Made by a program: the position numbers and the translations under genes | Shown: one piece after another, positions 12,155 through 23,179 of the stretch | Position numbering within the stretch: position 1 is the first letter of the stretch | Layout: the number at the start of each line of letters is the position of its first letter | The notes under the pieces: generated by a model | What the model was told of the DNA's origin: nothing | Seen by the model: the letters and a program-made list of their open reading frames with translations, nothing else | Databases searched by the model: none | Source of the DNA: Glandiceps talaboti | Lineage: Eukaryota > Hemichordata > Enteropneusta > Spengelidae | Assembly (NCBI RefSeq): GCF_964340395.1 | Contig: NC_135557.1 | Coordinates: 5,671,216-5,735,215, forward strand | Length of the DNA: 64,000 bases | Reading direction: 5' to 3'

Positions 12155-12905
12155 AGCTGAAAATAATTTAAAAATTGTTGGGTCCTTGACGTTGAACATT
12201 TGTTATGTAGCATCGGCCTTTGTGAGGTATGGCTGATGCAGGGTGTTGGAAATCTATCGGCCTTGGTGAGGTATTGCTGATGCAGGGTGTTGGAAATGAA
12301 AACTGCTAATATCAATGTATTCAGATAAATGTGTAAGGATATCAATAGACAATTAATACAAGGTGAAATGTCAGAAAACTTCTAAACTAGATGTGTATTG
12401 TAATTTCAAAACTTCATTGAGCTATGAGATTTACCTAGGTGTAGTAGATAAAAAGATTTTTCCGTTTCGCTCTTTGTCACTTGCGTACACCATCTTATCA
12501 ACAACAAATTGACAAAGTGTGGATGGGAAAGATCAAAATCCCCTAGAAGCGAAAGATTGTGTCCTTTCTGTCAAAATAGAAAAGTAGAAGATGAATATCA
12601 CTTTTGTCTTGCCTGTCCTACATATGATGACATAAGAAGGGAGTATTCCAGATTATCTTTTCGACCCACCTATTCTCTATAAGTTATATATATTAGTAAC
12701 AACAAAACATGACAATTTAATTAGACAACTTTCACGATATGTTTACTTTACTTTTCAAAAAAGAGCATGATTGATTGATAATTAGACACGATGGTAAACT
12801 ACTGTACACATTTTGGTTTATATTAGTTGTATGTAAAGACCGGTGGCCTAATATATAATACGAATAAAAGCATTCTCATACTCCCATTCTCATTCTTATT
12901 CACTT
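12155..12905 (+). pseudogene. LINE A, right part: C-terminal domain and 3' tail
   Basis: The + strand protein interrupted at 9772 resumes here. With stops and frame changes the translation gives NCWVLDVEHLLCSIGLCEVW, LMQGVGN, then TSKLDVYCNFKTSLSYEIYL, then a Cys/His-rich LCPFCQNRKVEDEYHF...CP.Y block and a terminal LIRQLSRYVYFTFQKRA stop at about 12769. This is the conserved C-terminal region of a LINE protein family common in invertebrates, including its CxxC...H...C knuckle. It is followed by a short UTR with AATAAA near 12863 and a degenerate (CATTCT)n tail to about 12905, the 3' end of the element. Confidence 0.85.
12208..12297 (+). repeat. 45-bp direct tandem duplication inside LINE A
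   Basis: Two adjacent copies of a segment starting ATCGGCCTT and ending CAGGGTGTTGGAAAT, with a few differences. In translation both encode the same LINE motif (IGL.EVW/L.LMQGVGN), so the duplication arose inside the retrotransposon's coding region. Confidence 0.85.
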
Positions 12906-12921
12906 ATCAGAGTTTATTAAC

Positions 12922-13075
12922 TGTGCATTAATTAGCAGATTGCTAATCCTATTGACGTGTACTGCCATTAGACGGATCAGTAGATGTTGACACTCACTGC
13001 GTAATGTGTTAATTGGGCAATTAGCCCGTGAGTTTGTTCTATGATTAGCAATTTTGCTAATTAATGCAAAGTTGG
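12922..13075. mobile_element. Short palindromic MITE-like element
   Basis: GCATTAATTAGCAGATTGC at about 12925 is matched in inverted orientation by sequence ending GCTAATTAATGCA at about 13072. Each arm also contains its own hairpin (ATTAGCAGATTGCTAAT at 12931; ATTAGCAATTTTGCTAAT at 13044). The ~150 bp foldback has no coding capacity. No target-site duplication was identified, so it may be only an inverted repeat. Confidence 0.45.
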
Positions 13076-13483
13076 TAAACTATGACAAGAAAATGATAAT
13101 GGTAGGAAAAACAGTATTTATAAACAATATTTAAAGCTTTTATTTGAAATACAGGAAAAATAATATAAGCAATCTGGAAAACCGCGAGAATAAATATTGA
13201 GTATTCGTCTTCTATCCTGTGGTTACTGTTTGACACATTCAGGTTGTACCATATTTTGAAATAAAGACAATAAAAAATGTATTCTCAAGATATTGCATAC
13301 TTTGTGAAAAGCGTTAATTTTGTTAAGAGGAAAAACACCCACATGTGCATCAACTTCAATATCTGGGCAAAATTGACAGCATGTATATTCAATAGATAGT
13401 TTGTAATTACTGGGAATAATTCATTGTGCGCATGCCTCGTTAATATACATTGCGATGTTCGCCATTTTTTTCATTTCGTTCCA

Positions 13484-13584
13484 CTTCCATGAGGGAGATG
13501 TGTAATATCGTGACTAGAATTGATGCAGTATGAACAACGCACTGATATAGACAGACAGACGGGCAGACAGGCAAGTAAACATTC

Positions 13585-13617
<33 letters not shown>

Positions 13618-13630
13618 GGCAGACAGACAA
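13484..13630 (+). mobile_element. (CAGA)n-core dispersed element, copy 3
   Basis: The left flank (GAGGGAGATGTGTAATATCG...) aligns with the left flank of the copy at 18.87 kb (AAGAAGATGTGTAGTAAGTT...). Both run into (CAGA)n, here interrupted by GGGC/GGCA variants between 13551 and 13629. The right flank is not clearly shared, so the copy may be truncated. Confidence 0.5.
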
Positions 13631-13639
13631 AGCTACAAT

Positions 13640-14726
13640 TTATCATAACCTTCATATACGGAAGATGCCCAAGTACTTTGATATTCAGTTTTGCAAGTTC
13701 TGATTTTTTTTTATTCTGCTTCCGAATAATGAGGCAAATTGAAAAATAATAAACACGAAAGATCACACATACAACGTGTGCTTTGTCTCTGCAAACTACA
13801 AAGATCCTGACATTGGATCGAAAGAATCATGTAATCAGTGAATTACATGTCCCCAAAACCCTATATACAAACACTTACATCATATCAGTAGCAATTCCAG
13901 ACGAGTATATAAACTTTGTTGTAAATAGGGACATTGACAACAGTTGCCTTGGTAACAGATTGTTGCGACAAAGCAATTTCATATATAGTTTTTTTTTCAC
14001 ATTTTTCGGAAAGATTATATGTTTAGCTATTTTCTGACCAACTTGCAGCTTTACCAATCATATCTGATAGAAGACATACTTGAAAGTTTCAGTGAATGTT
14101 TTGATAAACGTCCAAAAATTAAGATGACCTTGAATTTTGACTATGACGCCGAGCTTGAAAAGGTAATGTAATGATTGAGTTCCCTAACCACTCAAATATA
14201 TATACACATACTTTATTTATGATTACATCATTTCTGAGTCGCGAGATATGACGTTTTTAATGTTTTAGCATCCTTGAAAATAATGTCAACGTTACCATAG
14301 AAACCGTCTCCTGTGAGTTTTTACAAGAGAATCCACAGGGGCAAAATCATTTTTCTGAAGGCCCAGATGTTACTCTAATCAAATATACTGCTAAAAATTG
14401 TACTTCAAGCTGAGCATTTTTTTTTCAAAAGTCATTACTTTGTTGAATTGAAGGCCATGCTAACTTACACCTTTACGCATCGAACTGAAGAGCCGTTATC
14501 TTTGTTAGCAAATGTTTATTAAGGCTGTTATAGTATGTTTTTCAAAAATTAACTTTGGGACAAGTTGGCATTATTTCGTTGTTGTTATCATTGCGGCAGA
14601 TTGCCACCGTGTTTTATTATCTAAGTATCCTTCGCTATACTGTAATCCTCTATAGAGAGACCCATCATGACAGCCTAAGCACTGTACAGTTTTAGCACAG
14701 ACGACGAACTTCCATGTTTGTGGTTT
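13640..14726. other. Non-coding stretch with two X-box-like palindromes
   Basis: No gene is recognised. Two RFX/X-box-like sequences are present: GTTGCCTTGGTAAC at 13943-13956 and GTTACCATAGAAAC at 14291-14304. The rest is unremarkable AT-rich DNA. Confidence 0.4.
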
Positions 14727-15225
14727 GCGGATGGAGCCGATAAAATTAGTGTTTTGTAGTCATTTGAACCGAACTGAATTAGCTGAACTATCAATATAAA
14801 TATTTAATATTATGATAGCAGTATTAGAACTTATTAACGATAGAAGTATCAATATGTTAGACCTAGCTACTTGTACTTCAACAACTTGGACTAACATAAA
14901 TAACAAAACTGAAAATACAATATTTTATAGACAGGAATGAAGACGACAATGACCTACCTGGATAGTGTGACGTCAACGTCTCCTAGTTGTGATGCTCACA
15001 GTTACACAATTAACCGATAAACTCGAATCATGAAACGAACTGGGACGGTGTAGACGTTGTGTAACCAAGTGAGTGGTATATCACCTGTACACTGTGAAAT
15101 CATTCGACTCTACAGGTACGAACACTATCACGTGACTACACCAACCAATCACGATGTGTACTTAAGTAAAAGGTCAATAGATATCTAATGACAGCTTGGC
15201 ACAGTAATTATTACCATTCGACATA
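14727..15225 (+). repeat. Dispersed ~500 bp repeat, copy B, with promoter-like motifs
   Basis: Partner of 7451-7968 in direct orientation, about 7.28 kb away. The CRE (TGACGTCA, 14968-14975), E-box (TCACGTGA, 15128-15135) and CCAAT motif are all conserved and stand in the same order and spacing. The main difference is a shorter segment near 14905-14935, where copy A has about 25 extra bases. Flanking sequences on both sides are unrelated to those of copy A. Confidence 0.85.
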
Positions 15226-16410
15226 AAATAATCTTTGGTCACATCTACATAACACCTAAATCTTGAAATTTAGTAATAAAGTAATAAAAAGACACTACCT
15301 AAAGCTGTAAATTAGAGAACAACTCTTAATAATACTATATGAAGTCATATTTGACCATGTCTTTCCAATGGGGTAAAGGATGTGAGGATGTGTAAATGTG
15401 GTGAGTATGTGACGAAGTTCCACATTTGACCTAATTTACCCCCGGTGATCTATCCCTAGGGGGCTGTAGACAGTCAACAGTGGTACTGTGTCTCGCAATA
15501 CCTCTGGACAGAGATGGTGGTTAGGTACCTAAGTGGGTCAAAGGTTGAGTAAAAGGTGGGTAAATTTGACTTTTCGTGTAATGAAAATTGTTTCCATGGT
15601 GATAAATGCATTTTGATAAGATGGGATAACATTGTGTGTTACTTTGAACGATGTGACTACACTTGATAAAAAGAAAGAAAAAAACCATAATAGGTCGTTG
15701 ATGGCGTACATACATATCAAGCGTTAAAAATGCGATATTGACATATATACAGTAGGCTAGAGATGTTATATATAGATAGATATAATATAAATTAATCCCA
15801 CAATGTTAACTTACTATTTCCATTAGCGGTGGAGCCAAACTCAATTAGCGAAAATGTATTTTTTGAAATCCAAATTGACATTTTGTTTCTCCTTTTTTGT
15901 CTTATGTGGTCATTATTGACATGTACACATTGACTTTCAAAAATATTAATAAAATGAATGAATGAATGAATGGATGAATGAATGAATGAATGAATGAATG
16001 TAATTCTTAACTGATATGTCGTGTCGTTGTTATTCTTGTTGCCGCCAGGTAATTTTGAGTGAATTGTCCAATTTTCAAAGATCACATAGTGGTCACTGTT
16101 ATTTCTGTTTTCTTTACCTTTATTTCTTGGTTGTCTTTCTTTAAGATTTACTACTCGCCTCTGAAATGACACCATAACTATGTTTCTAGGATGACACATG
16201 TCGAGATATCTTGTGACGTCACAGATATTGATGTTGATGTTAATGTTGACAATATATTATTCTACTTAACCAAAAGTGTTTACAAGTGAACACGTTTAAA
16301 ATACTCTTAGTCACAAATACTAAGGTAAATGACACTGGGCTTTTGTTTGAAACAATCAAGATATTTAGGACGTCAGTGGTGCATAAAGAAAGCTGTCATT
16401 ATTTAGTGGA
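15226..16410. other. Non-coding stretch with an (AATG)n tract
   Basis: No gene is recognised. Apart from the (AATG)n microsatellite listed separately, this is ordinary AT-rich sequence. Confidence 0.4.
15954..16000. repeat. (AATG)n microsatellite
   Basis: About 11 AATG units with one GATG interruption. Confidence 0.95.
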
Positions 16411-16526
16411 ATTGTTTTTAAAATGCAGAAAATTTGGGTAACCCTCCCGCACCTGGCTTGAAAATTAATAGTAATCCCAGTCCCCACTCCTTGACACAAA
16501 ATTGAGGTTTAGTGTTGCATCCACCC

Positions 16527-16582
16527 ACCCATCCATCCATACGTACGTACATGCATACATACATACATACATACATACATAG
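16527..16582. repeat. (CATA)n microsatellite at the 3' end of a Penelope-like element
   Basis: A CATC/CATA/CGTA mixed tract grading into pure CATA. It directly follows the terminal sequence of the minus-strand Penelope-like element at 16600-17420. Another (CATA)n tract bounds the element's other side. Confidence 0.95.
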
Positions 16583-16599
16583 AAAGGCATATGGAACTT

Positions 16600-17425
16600 G
16601 TAAGTCAGTCCATATAAATAGATGTAAAATCCGACGTTTCGAATAAAGATTCCTTTTCAAGGTATTAATGTAGGCAGGCTGAAATGCCACAATAGGTCGT
16701 AAAAGGGCACTTAAATAACGCTCGATGTGTTCCGTAGGGCAGTTACAAGCTGAGACGATGGGCCTACCAGGAATATTAACCTTATTTATCTTGGGTAGTA
16801 AATAAAACACGGCTGTCCTAGGTCGACGGACTATAGGTAATTATGTAGGTAATTCGCCAGCGGATATAAAAGCGTTAACAGTATCCATAATTTCGCGTTG
16901 CACGTCTTCTGCAGTATCACCTCCCAGTTCCTGGAAAAAATCCGTGTTCAAAAGTTGTCTCTCTGCCTCAGCTACATACAGATCTTTATACCAAACAACT
17001 ACCGCTCCGCCTTTATCAGCAGGCTTAATAACAATATCATCGTGCTTTCTAAGAGATGAAATAACATCGCGTTCTTCCTTAGTGATGTTACTGAAAGAGA
17101 ACTTGTTATTAAATTTAATAGTATAAACCTCACGCCTGCAAACATTGATGTAATGGTCAGGAGTACTAATACGACCAACCTGGGGGGGGGGGGGGGTCTA
17201 ATGTGACTTAACAGGGAGGGCGCCAAACAACCGTTGGTTATTTGTACCATTAACATGAGCTTCACCCCGGGTATTATTATCATCATCAGCAAAGTACTCT
17301 TTCAAGCGAAGACGACGGAAAAAACTTTCGACATCACGTTTAACATAAAACTCGTTGATATGAGATTTAATAGGAATGTATGTAAGCCCCCTGCTAAGGA
17401 CATTCCGTGCTGAATCTGATACATA
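16600..17425 (-). pseudogene. Penelope-like element: reverse transcriptase fragment, frameshifted and internally deleted
   Basis: On the minus strand from 17425, the translation gives NVLSRGLTYIPIKSHINEF and FFRRLRLKEYF, the N-terminal region of Penelope-type RTs. After a frame break at a 15-G run (17182-17196) come KEERDVISSLRKHDDIVIKP, then KPADKGGAVVVWYKDLYVAE, then (about 16812-16660) FYLLPKINK...PGRPIVSACNCPTEHI. 'KADKGGAVVV' and 'LPKIHK..PGRPIVS' are hallmarks of this RT class. The homology stops at about QPAYIN, before the catalytic YxDD motif. It passes straight into the element's terminal sequence with CGAAACGTCGGAT (16628-16641), also present at 42.4 kb. The rest of the RT and the GIY-YIG endonuclease are therefore deleted. 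Inactive. Confidence 0.88.
17182..17196. repeat. Homopolymer run of 15 G
   Basis: An uninterrupted G15 on the + strand inside the Penelope-like RT fragment, at the point where its reading frame breaks. The run may itself be the frameshift or mark a repaired junction. Assembly error is possible at such runs. Confidence 0.95.
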
Positions 17426-17477
17426 CATACATACATACATACATACATACATACATACATACATACATACATACATA
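17419..17477. repeat. (CATA)n microsatellite at the 5' side of the Penelope-like element
   Basis: About 14 perfect CATA units immediately before the first recognisable RT codons (minus strand) of the Penelope-like fragment. Together with 16527-16582 it brackets the element. Confidence 0.97.
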
Positions 17478-18868
17478 CTTTTTATTTTGAAGTTGAATTT
17501 CCTCATATTTGTCATGTATACCTTTACTTTTTCTTTTACTGTTATTTATGTAGTCATATGAATTGTGTATCTTATAGTATTTATTGTAATTAGAAAATTA
17601 CAGACGTGGCCAGTACGGCTCCACAAGTGTAACTTTTGTGTGTATATACGTGGAGAATAAAGATAGGTCAACTACAAGTTATGAGACTTATTATTATTCG
17701 TAACCATGGTGACATAAAAATAATATCACCCTTCGTGTGTACATCATACTTTGCAAGATGTGACGTGAATGAGCTAATATATATACACTTTACCCCACAA
17801 CATGTATATAATGCCTGGATACTAACTAGGAACTATTTAATTTCCAAATATGTATGTTCAACAGGACAGAGTTGACTGCAACTCATGAAGATATACCACA
17901 CTCTGAATAACTTTAACATTTCTTTACTGATACAGAGGTGGTGGTAGTCAGGTTACATCAGGAGGATTACCAGTTAATTCACTCTATAGTGTATGACGAA
18001 GATGAAAACCAATACAACTCCCCCAGTAGCTCTTGTAATCAATTTAAACGCCACCATCGTGGATAATGACAGTATCTGTAAATCTCTTTTTGACGTTTTT
18101 TTGCATGGCATAGTGGATCCGGGAGTCGATTCTTGACTTTTGTTTAGTTCATCTTTATCAGCGAAAAAGACACGTCTCAAGAACATCACTATATAATATA
18201 CGATTTACTAGACACACCATTGTATGAGTAGAACAGCTTCTTTCAATATCAATTTCTAACACAAAGCTACTACATCATCGTTTAGTGATTGCATGGTATA
18301 CAACATAGGTTGAATTATACTGAACATAATTGATACCAACGATCTTTTCGTTCACAATTTAACAGTCAGATGGTTATTTTCCTGTCGTTAGTGGGTCGAT
18401 TTTTACAATGAGAGACATTTAATTTGTTGTAATTGAGAGGTGATCAAAGAACTACTACCACCTATCCAGGAAAGTGATAATCTTTATTTCATTCCGTGAA
18501 AGGGAAGCTTAGGACAAATGATGGTGATGTGCATAGTATAGGGCAATAGTGTTACTGTGAGAATATTTTATAAACAATTCTCATCAATTTCTACTTCAAC
18601 CCATTCTAACTAGCCCCAGTGATACTGAAGTGGTAAAATAATGCCTACTTGGCATGCATAATTTATTATGCAAATTCTAATTTTGAACAAAATTTACACC
18701 ACGTATTTTAGGACTCATGTGCATGGTGAATTTCAATATAAGTACAAAGTTATTTGAAAATCAAAGCATATATTCTGTAGATATTGCCTAATTACCAAAA
18801 TCCTTAATTATGAAATTTATTTGTTAATATGCGTGTATGTCTACCAAAACTTTTCCTCTTTATTTCAC
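17478..18868. other. Non-coding stretch, nothing recognised
   Basis: AT-rich sequence without coding similarity, tandem repeats or terminal repeats that I can see. Confidence 0.4.
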
Positions 18869-19047
18869 TCCCATTAAGAAGATGTGTAGTAAGTTCATTA
18901 AAACTGATCCAGAGTGAGGAACACAGGAATATATACAGACAGACAGACATACAGACGGACAGACAGACAGACAGACAGGCAGACAGACATATATTCACAG
19001 ACAGACAGATGGTCATACTAGTCTAATGAAAAACTACTATATCAGTT
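18869..19047 (+). mobile_element. (CAGA)n-core dispersed element, copy 2
   Basis: The left flank includes GAAGATGTGTAGTAAG and GTGAGGAACACAGG, followed by (CAGA)n with variants (about 18935-19008). The right flank is GGTCATACTAGTCTAATG and AAAACTACTATATCAGT. The left flank matches copies 1 and 3, the right flank copy 1. This is the most complete member of the family in the window. No coding capacity. Confidence 0.6.
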
Positions 19048-20310
19048 GGTACGGATTGACGATAAAACTATTATTTTTAATATGATATGTACAAATGACT
19101 TCTTGTATAAATGAACTCTGACTGTGATGCTTATATGAAATATGAATAATTTGTGATGTGAAATATATACAAATTTATTTGTGTAACTATGATAAATATA
19201 TACATTTGTGTAACTATGATGAAGTGATAGCTGTTTAAATGGTTGCAATTTTGGTCTGTCAAATAATAGCTGGTAGAGAAGATGCTTTCAAGTATCTGAT
19301 GTGGCTTAACTTTTTTGATCTCTATCAGATAAATTGTACACTAAGCTCCAACTAAGTAGCCTGTAACATCAGCCATAAGGCCAAATAAAAACAGTATGTA
19401 GTTCCGATTACACTTAATTTTAAAATAGGTGGGGTAGATAGATTTTTTAGCTTTATTTTTATTACATATTTTTATAATGACTGAGTGTCTAGTTCATGAA
19501 CGTGTAGTTCAGGTTTTCCATTGTTTTCCAAATGGTCTCTATGTTATTCATTTCATCCTATCAGAGGTACATCCCAATACAGATTGGAAGAACAGTTTTC
19601 TTTTGTCTTTATAAGTTGATGTCAGTTTCCGCATCCACTATTTCTCGTGAGACTTCACAGTTTTAGCAATTTTATTATTTTTTTCTTGAATACGTAAAAA
19701 AAGGTTTATGGGTTGGCAGTGAAAAACTAGGTGGGGTCAGGTAACTGGAACCAAACAGTTATTTTTTAGGCCTAATTTTAGTACGACAGGGAATTGTGTT
19801 GATCACAGCTAGAGTTTATATATTTTTCCGCCTACAAGAACAATAGGCCTTGATTTATTTCCCAGTATTTAGAATTCTATTTAAAATAAAAACCTGTAAT
19901 ACAGCATTGCTATAATTTATTGTACACTGTCATGTACTTTCCTTGATCACTTTTCTCTATTTTATAGAAATAATTGATTTGTGATCGTATCAACCAATAT
20001 TTACCAGTAAATTATCTACTCAGCTGTCCTAAATATCTCTCTAGAAATTAATCATTTGATAACGTGGTTTTGTACAATGTGATCCATTTTTGAAAAACCA
20101 GATTGCCTATTTTATTTACTCTGATTTATATCACCTGATGTACATGTATATTTCAATATTTTGTTGCTGAAGATTGTTTTTGTTTTATTTGTTGTTATTG
20201 GGAATGAAAGGTGGTTTGGCTTTTAAAGTGAACAGTTCAAGAATGACTTTGCTTGTATGACTATAAACCTAGCTAGCTCAGTTACAAACACATCACTTCA
20301 CTTCACTTGA
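19048..20310. other. Non-coding stretch, nothing recognised
   Basis: AT-rich DNA with a short doubled segment around 19170-19215 ('tttgtgtaactatgat' twice). No gene is seen. Confidence 0.4.
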
Positions 20311-20314
20311 ACTT

Positions 20315-20685
20315 GAAGGGTTAATGTCTGTATCAGCCCTATGTTAACACCGGGCTAAAACTGAGCTCACACTGACATCTCGCAGGTATGTTAGCAACTG
20401 GTAGGGTTAATGCCTGCACCAGGGTAGCTCAGTACTACTACTAACACCAGGCTGACACTAACGCCTCACCAGTATGTGTTAGTAACTGGAAGGGTTAATG
20501 TCTACACCAGTCCTATGTTAACACCAGACTAGTTCAGTGCTAACTCTGGGCTGGCACTCAAACACCTCACCAGTATGTGTTAGCAACTGGTAGGGTTAAT
20601 TAATGCCTGCACCAGTCCTATGTTAACAATCTGCTAGCTCAGTTCTAAATACTGGACTGACAGACACTAACACCTCACTACATGC
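20315..20685. repeat. Degenerate tandem repeat, ~85-100 bp unit, about 4 copies
   Basis: The motif AGGGTTAATG recurs at about 20318, 20403, 20490 and 20591. Each time it is followed by CCAGTCCTATGTTAACACC-like and CTCACCAGTATGTGTTAG-like sequence. Spacing is 85, 87 and 101 bp. The units are clearly diverged. Confidence 0.8.
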
Positions 20686-20689
20686 AGTT

Positions 20690-22740
20690 TGTGCGGGCAA
20701 GTGAAAGGAGTAAAGTCACTGATAAATTACTCAGCACTTGAAAGTGTAGGTATTACTCATTACTACACAGGTTTAGAAAGTGGTTATTGCATTTTGAGGG
20801 AGAATATTGTACTATAAATAACAGATTTCATTTTGAGGAAGAATCTTGTACTATTAATAACAAAATTCATTTTCATTAAGACACATATCACATAGAACTT
20901 GATAAAGGAAATCTGATGAATTTCAAAATTGAAAAAAAAATTCCTTAAAAGGAAATATGTAGTGTAGAATATTAGTGATAGTCACTCTTTGGGTTCAGTG
21001 TCAGTTTTAGAATGTAATAGACACTTTCCCGCCGAAATAAATTTGAATACATTTTTGTGTGTGTTGAATCTATGCATTGTTAGCATGTAGTTGATCTCCT
21101 TTGTAGGTTTGTCAAGATTATAACAATTCTTCCTTAATTTTACTCACAAAATTTGTCTAAATTTATACAATATTTCATAATAATGGGTTACTTATATTTT
21201 TGTTAATGTGTAGTCTGCTATTTAAAAAGGTTAAAGGTCACATTTGTCAGTTCCTAAAGGGGTAATCTGTCAAGACAAGTTGTTTGTACCATCCTTCTTG
21301 TTAGTTTCACAACTGAATCCATTCAATATTTCCAATGCAGTACCATCACTTTTTTAGTGGGTATTTACATGAGAAATATGCCACACCTAAATTATTAAAA
21401 ACTGATTGACTTTATTGACTGTTTTATATTCTGTATATGGTAGCTGTATGCTGATTGGTTGACCATCATTATAATGAAATAATTAATTTTCTATGGGCCA
21501 ATCAGCTGTTGTCTTTTATTTAATGTAGTTGTGTGGGTAGCTTGGCAAGTGTAGGTGAGTATTAGAAATGGAAAATTTACCAAATAGAGTTTAGTACATG
21601 TGTAGGTGGTAGACAATTAGTTTGGTTGTAGACAGTAGACATTTTGTCTGGCTAGACATCACTATGTTTTCAGTACCTTACACAGATCAGCATTTTTTGT
21701 CGGGTTTTTATCGCTGATTTAGTTCCTTGTGGAGTTTGATGGTCATGTATGGTTACCTGTAGGTGATAACACTGTCAGCTGATGTATTATGAAGTCATAT
21801 TGGTAAATATATCTTTTTTAGTCATTTTCATCTGTCTATCACATTTCTACTAAAATTACATGTAGAGAGTTTCAGATTTTCAGTAATTTTTTCACACACC
21901 ACATTTTAATTTTAGACTAAAGTGAAAGAAGTAATTCTGATAAAAAATTCACATTTGATCACACTGTCAATTCTATGAATTTTGTGTCATTTCACTTTCC
22001 CGCCTAATTTGTGAGACTACACAATTTGGCTATATCAGTAATTGTTTCACACACCACATTTCAATTTTAGACGAAAATCAAAGAACTGATGTTTGTCTGT
22101 CCATTCTTCAAAAGTCAGCTAAAGTGATCATGTTTTTTGACAGTTTCCAGAAAATTTATTCATAATTTATTCATTTAATATATTTTTTTAAAACCAAGAG
22201 TGGGTAATTGTTAAATGTTTTCTCTCTGTAGCACCATAAATGATGGAATTCTGTGATGTTGTAATAGTGTATTGTCACACTGGGCCAATACAACAATGTG
22301 TCCATGTAGGGTGTTTTTAATTACAAATATTGAACAAAAACCTGTGGTAGAAGATGATGATTGATATTTTGACTAAACGTCAAACATATGTATTCGACAA
22401 GCAGTCACACATTGATTATTTGACTAATTTACATATTTGTTGTCGTAGTGACTTGTCATAGTGATGTGTAGGATAGGTTTATGCCTTGTCACTGATGTCT
22501 AATTTTATCACAGAAAATAAGGATGTGAAAATTCAGTGTTTCTTGAATTCTTATTTCAAAAATCTAAAAATGGACTTCCTAAATAACTAACAAGGAGATT
22601 AGGTTCACTTAATAAACATGATAGATCAGCTAAGTTGTGACACTTCCTGCTATGATAGTGTGGTAGGTCAGTGCAGTAACAGTAAGTCTTCTGAATACAG
22701 TACAAAGGATGGCACACTAACACCAGGACCTGCCACGAGA
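20690..22740. other. Non-coding stretch with one diverged duplication
   Basis: No gene is recognised. A ~155 bp unit is duplicated once: TTTCACACACCACATTTTAA at about 21888 recurs as TTTCACACACCACATTTCAA at about 22043, with related sequence around both. Confidence 0.45.
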
Positions 22741-22766
22741 GGGCGCACTAACATATGAAGCCATGA

Positions 22767-23175
22767 GCGTTCGATTATGCAACCCAGGGTGCCTCGAGGC
22801 ACCTATATAAAGTTGTCCCAAGTTGCGTTCGATTATTACATGACGTCAAACTCGGGGCGCCCCAAGTCGACCCTCCTCATGGAGCAGGGGCAGCTTGGGG
22901 ATTGACCTAACCTGACTTGACCCAAGAATTATACTGTATTTTGAGGATATCTTTCCACATTTAGTGAGGAAATAATTTTTCACTTCAAATTGTCTAAAAT
23001 ATTTCGGAAAGACGGACCAAATTATTCATCATGAATCACAGATTTAATTATATTTATAGGCTCCCAGGAGTACCCCAAATGCAATAAAATATGTTCGATT
23101 TTCACACGACCCGAGGTGCCCAAGTGACGTCAGTTACCCTGGTCTGAGGCTCCCTGGGGACACATAATCGAACGC
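22767..23175. mobile_element. MITE-like element with GCGTTCGATTATG inverted termini
   Basis: GCGTTCGATTATG at 22767-22779 is matched exactly by its reverse complement at 23163-23175. A looser inverted match continues inward (CCCAGGG.GCCTC on both arms). A second inner pair of GCGTTCGATTA-like motifs lies at 22826 and, inverted, near 23094-23104. Both inner segments carry a perfect CRE (22841-22848 and 23125-23132). The element is markedly more GC-rich than its surroundings and has no coding frame. No target-site duplication was found, so the superfamily is open. Confidence 0.7.
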
Positions 23176-23179
23176 ACCC

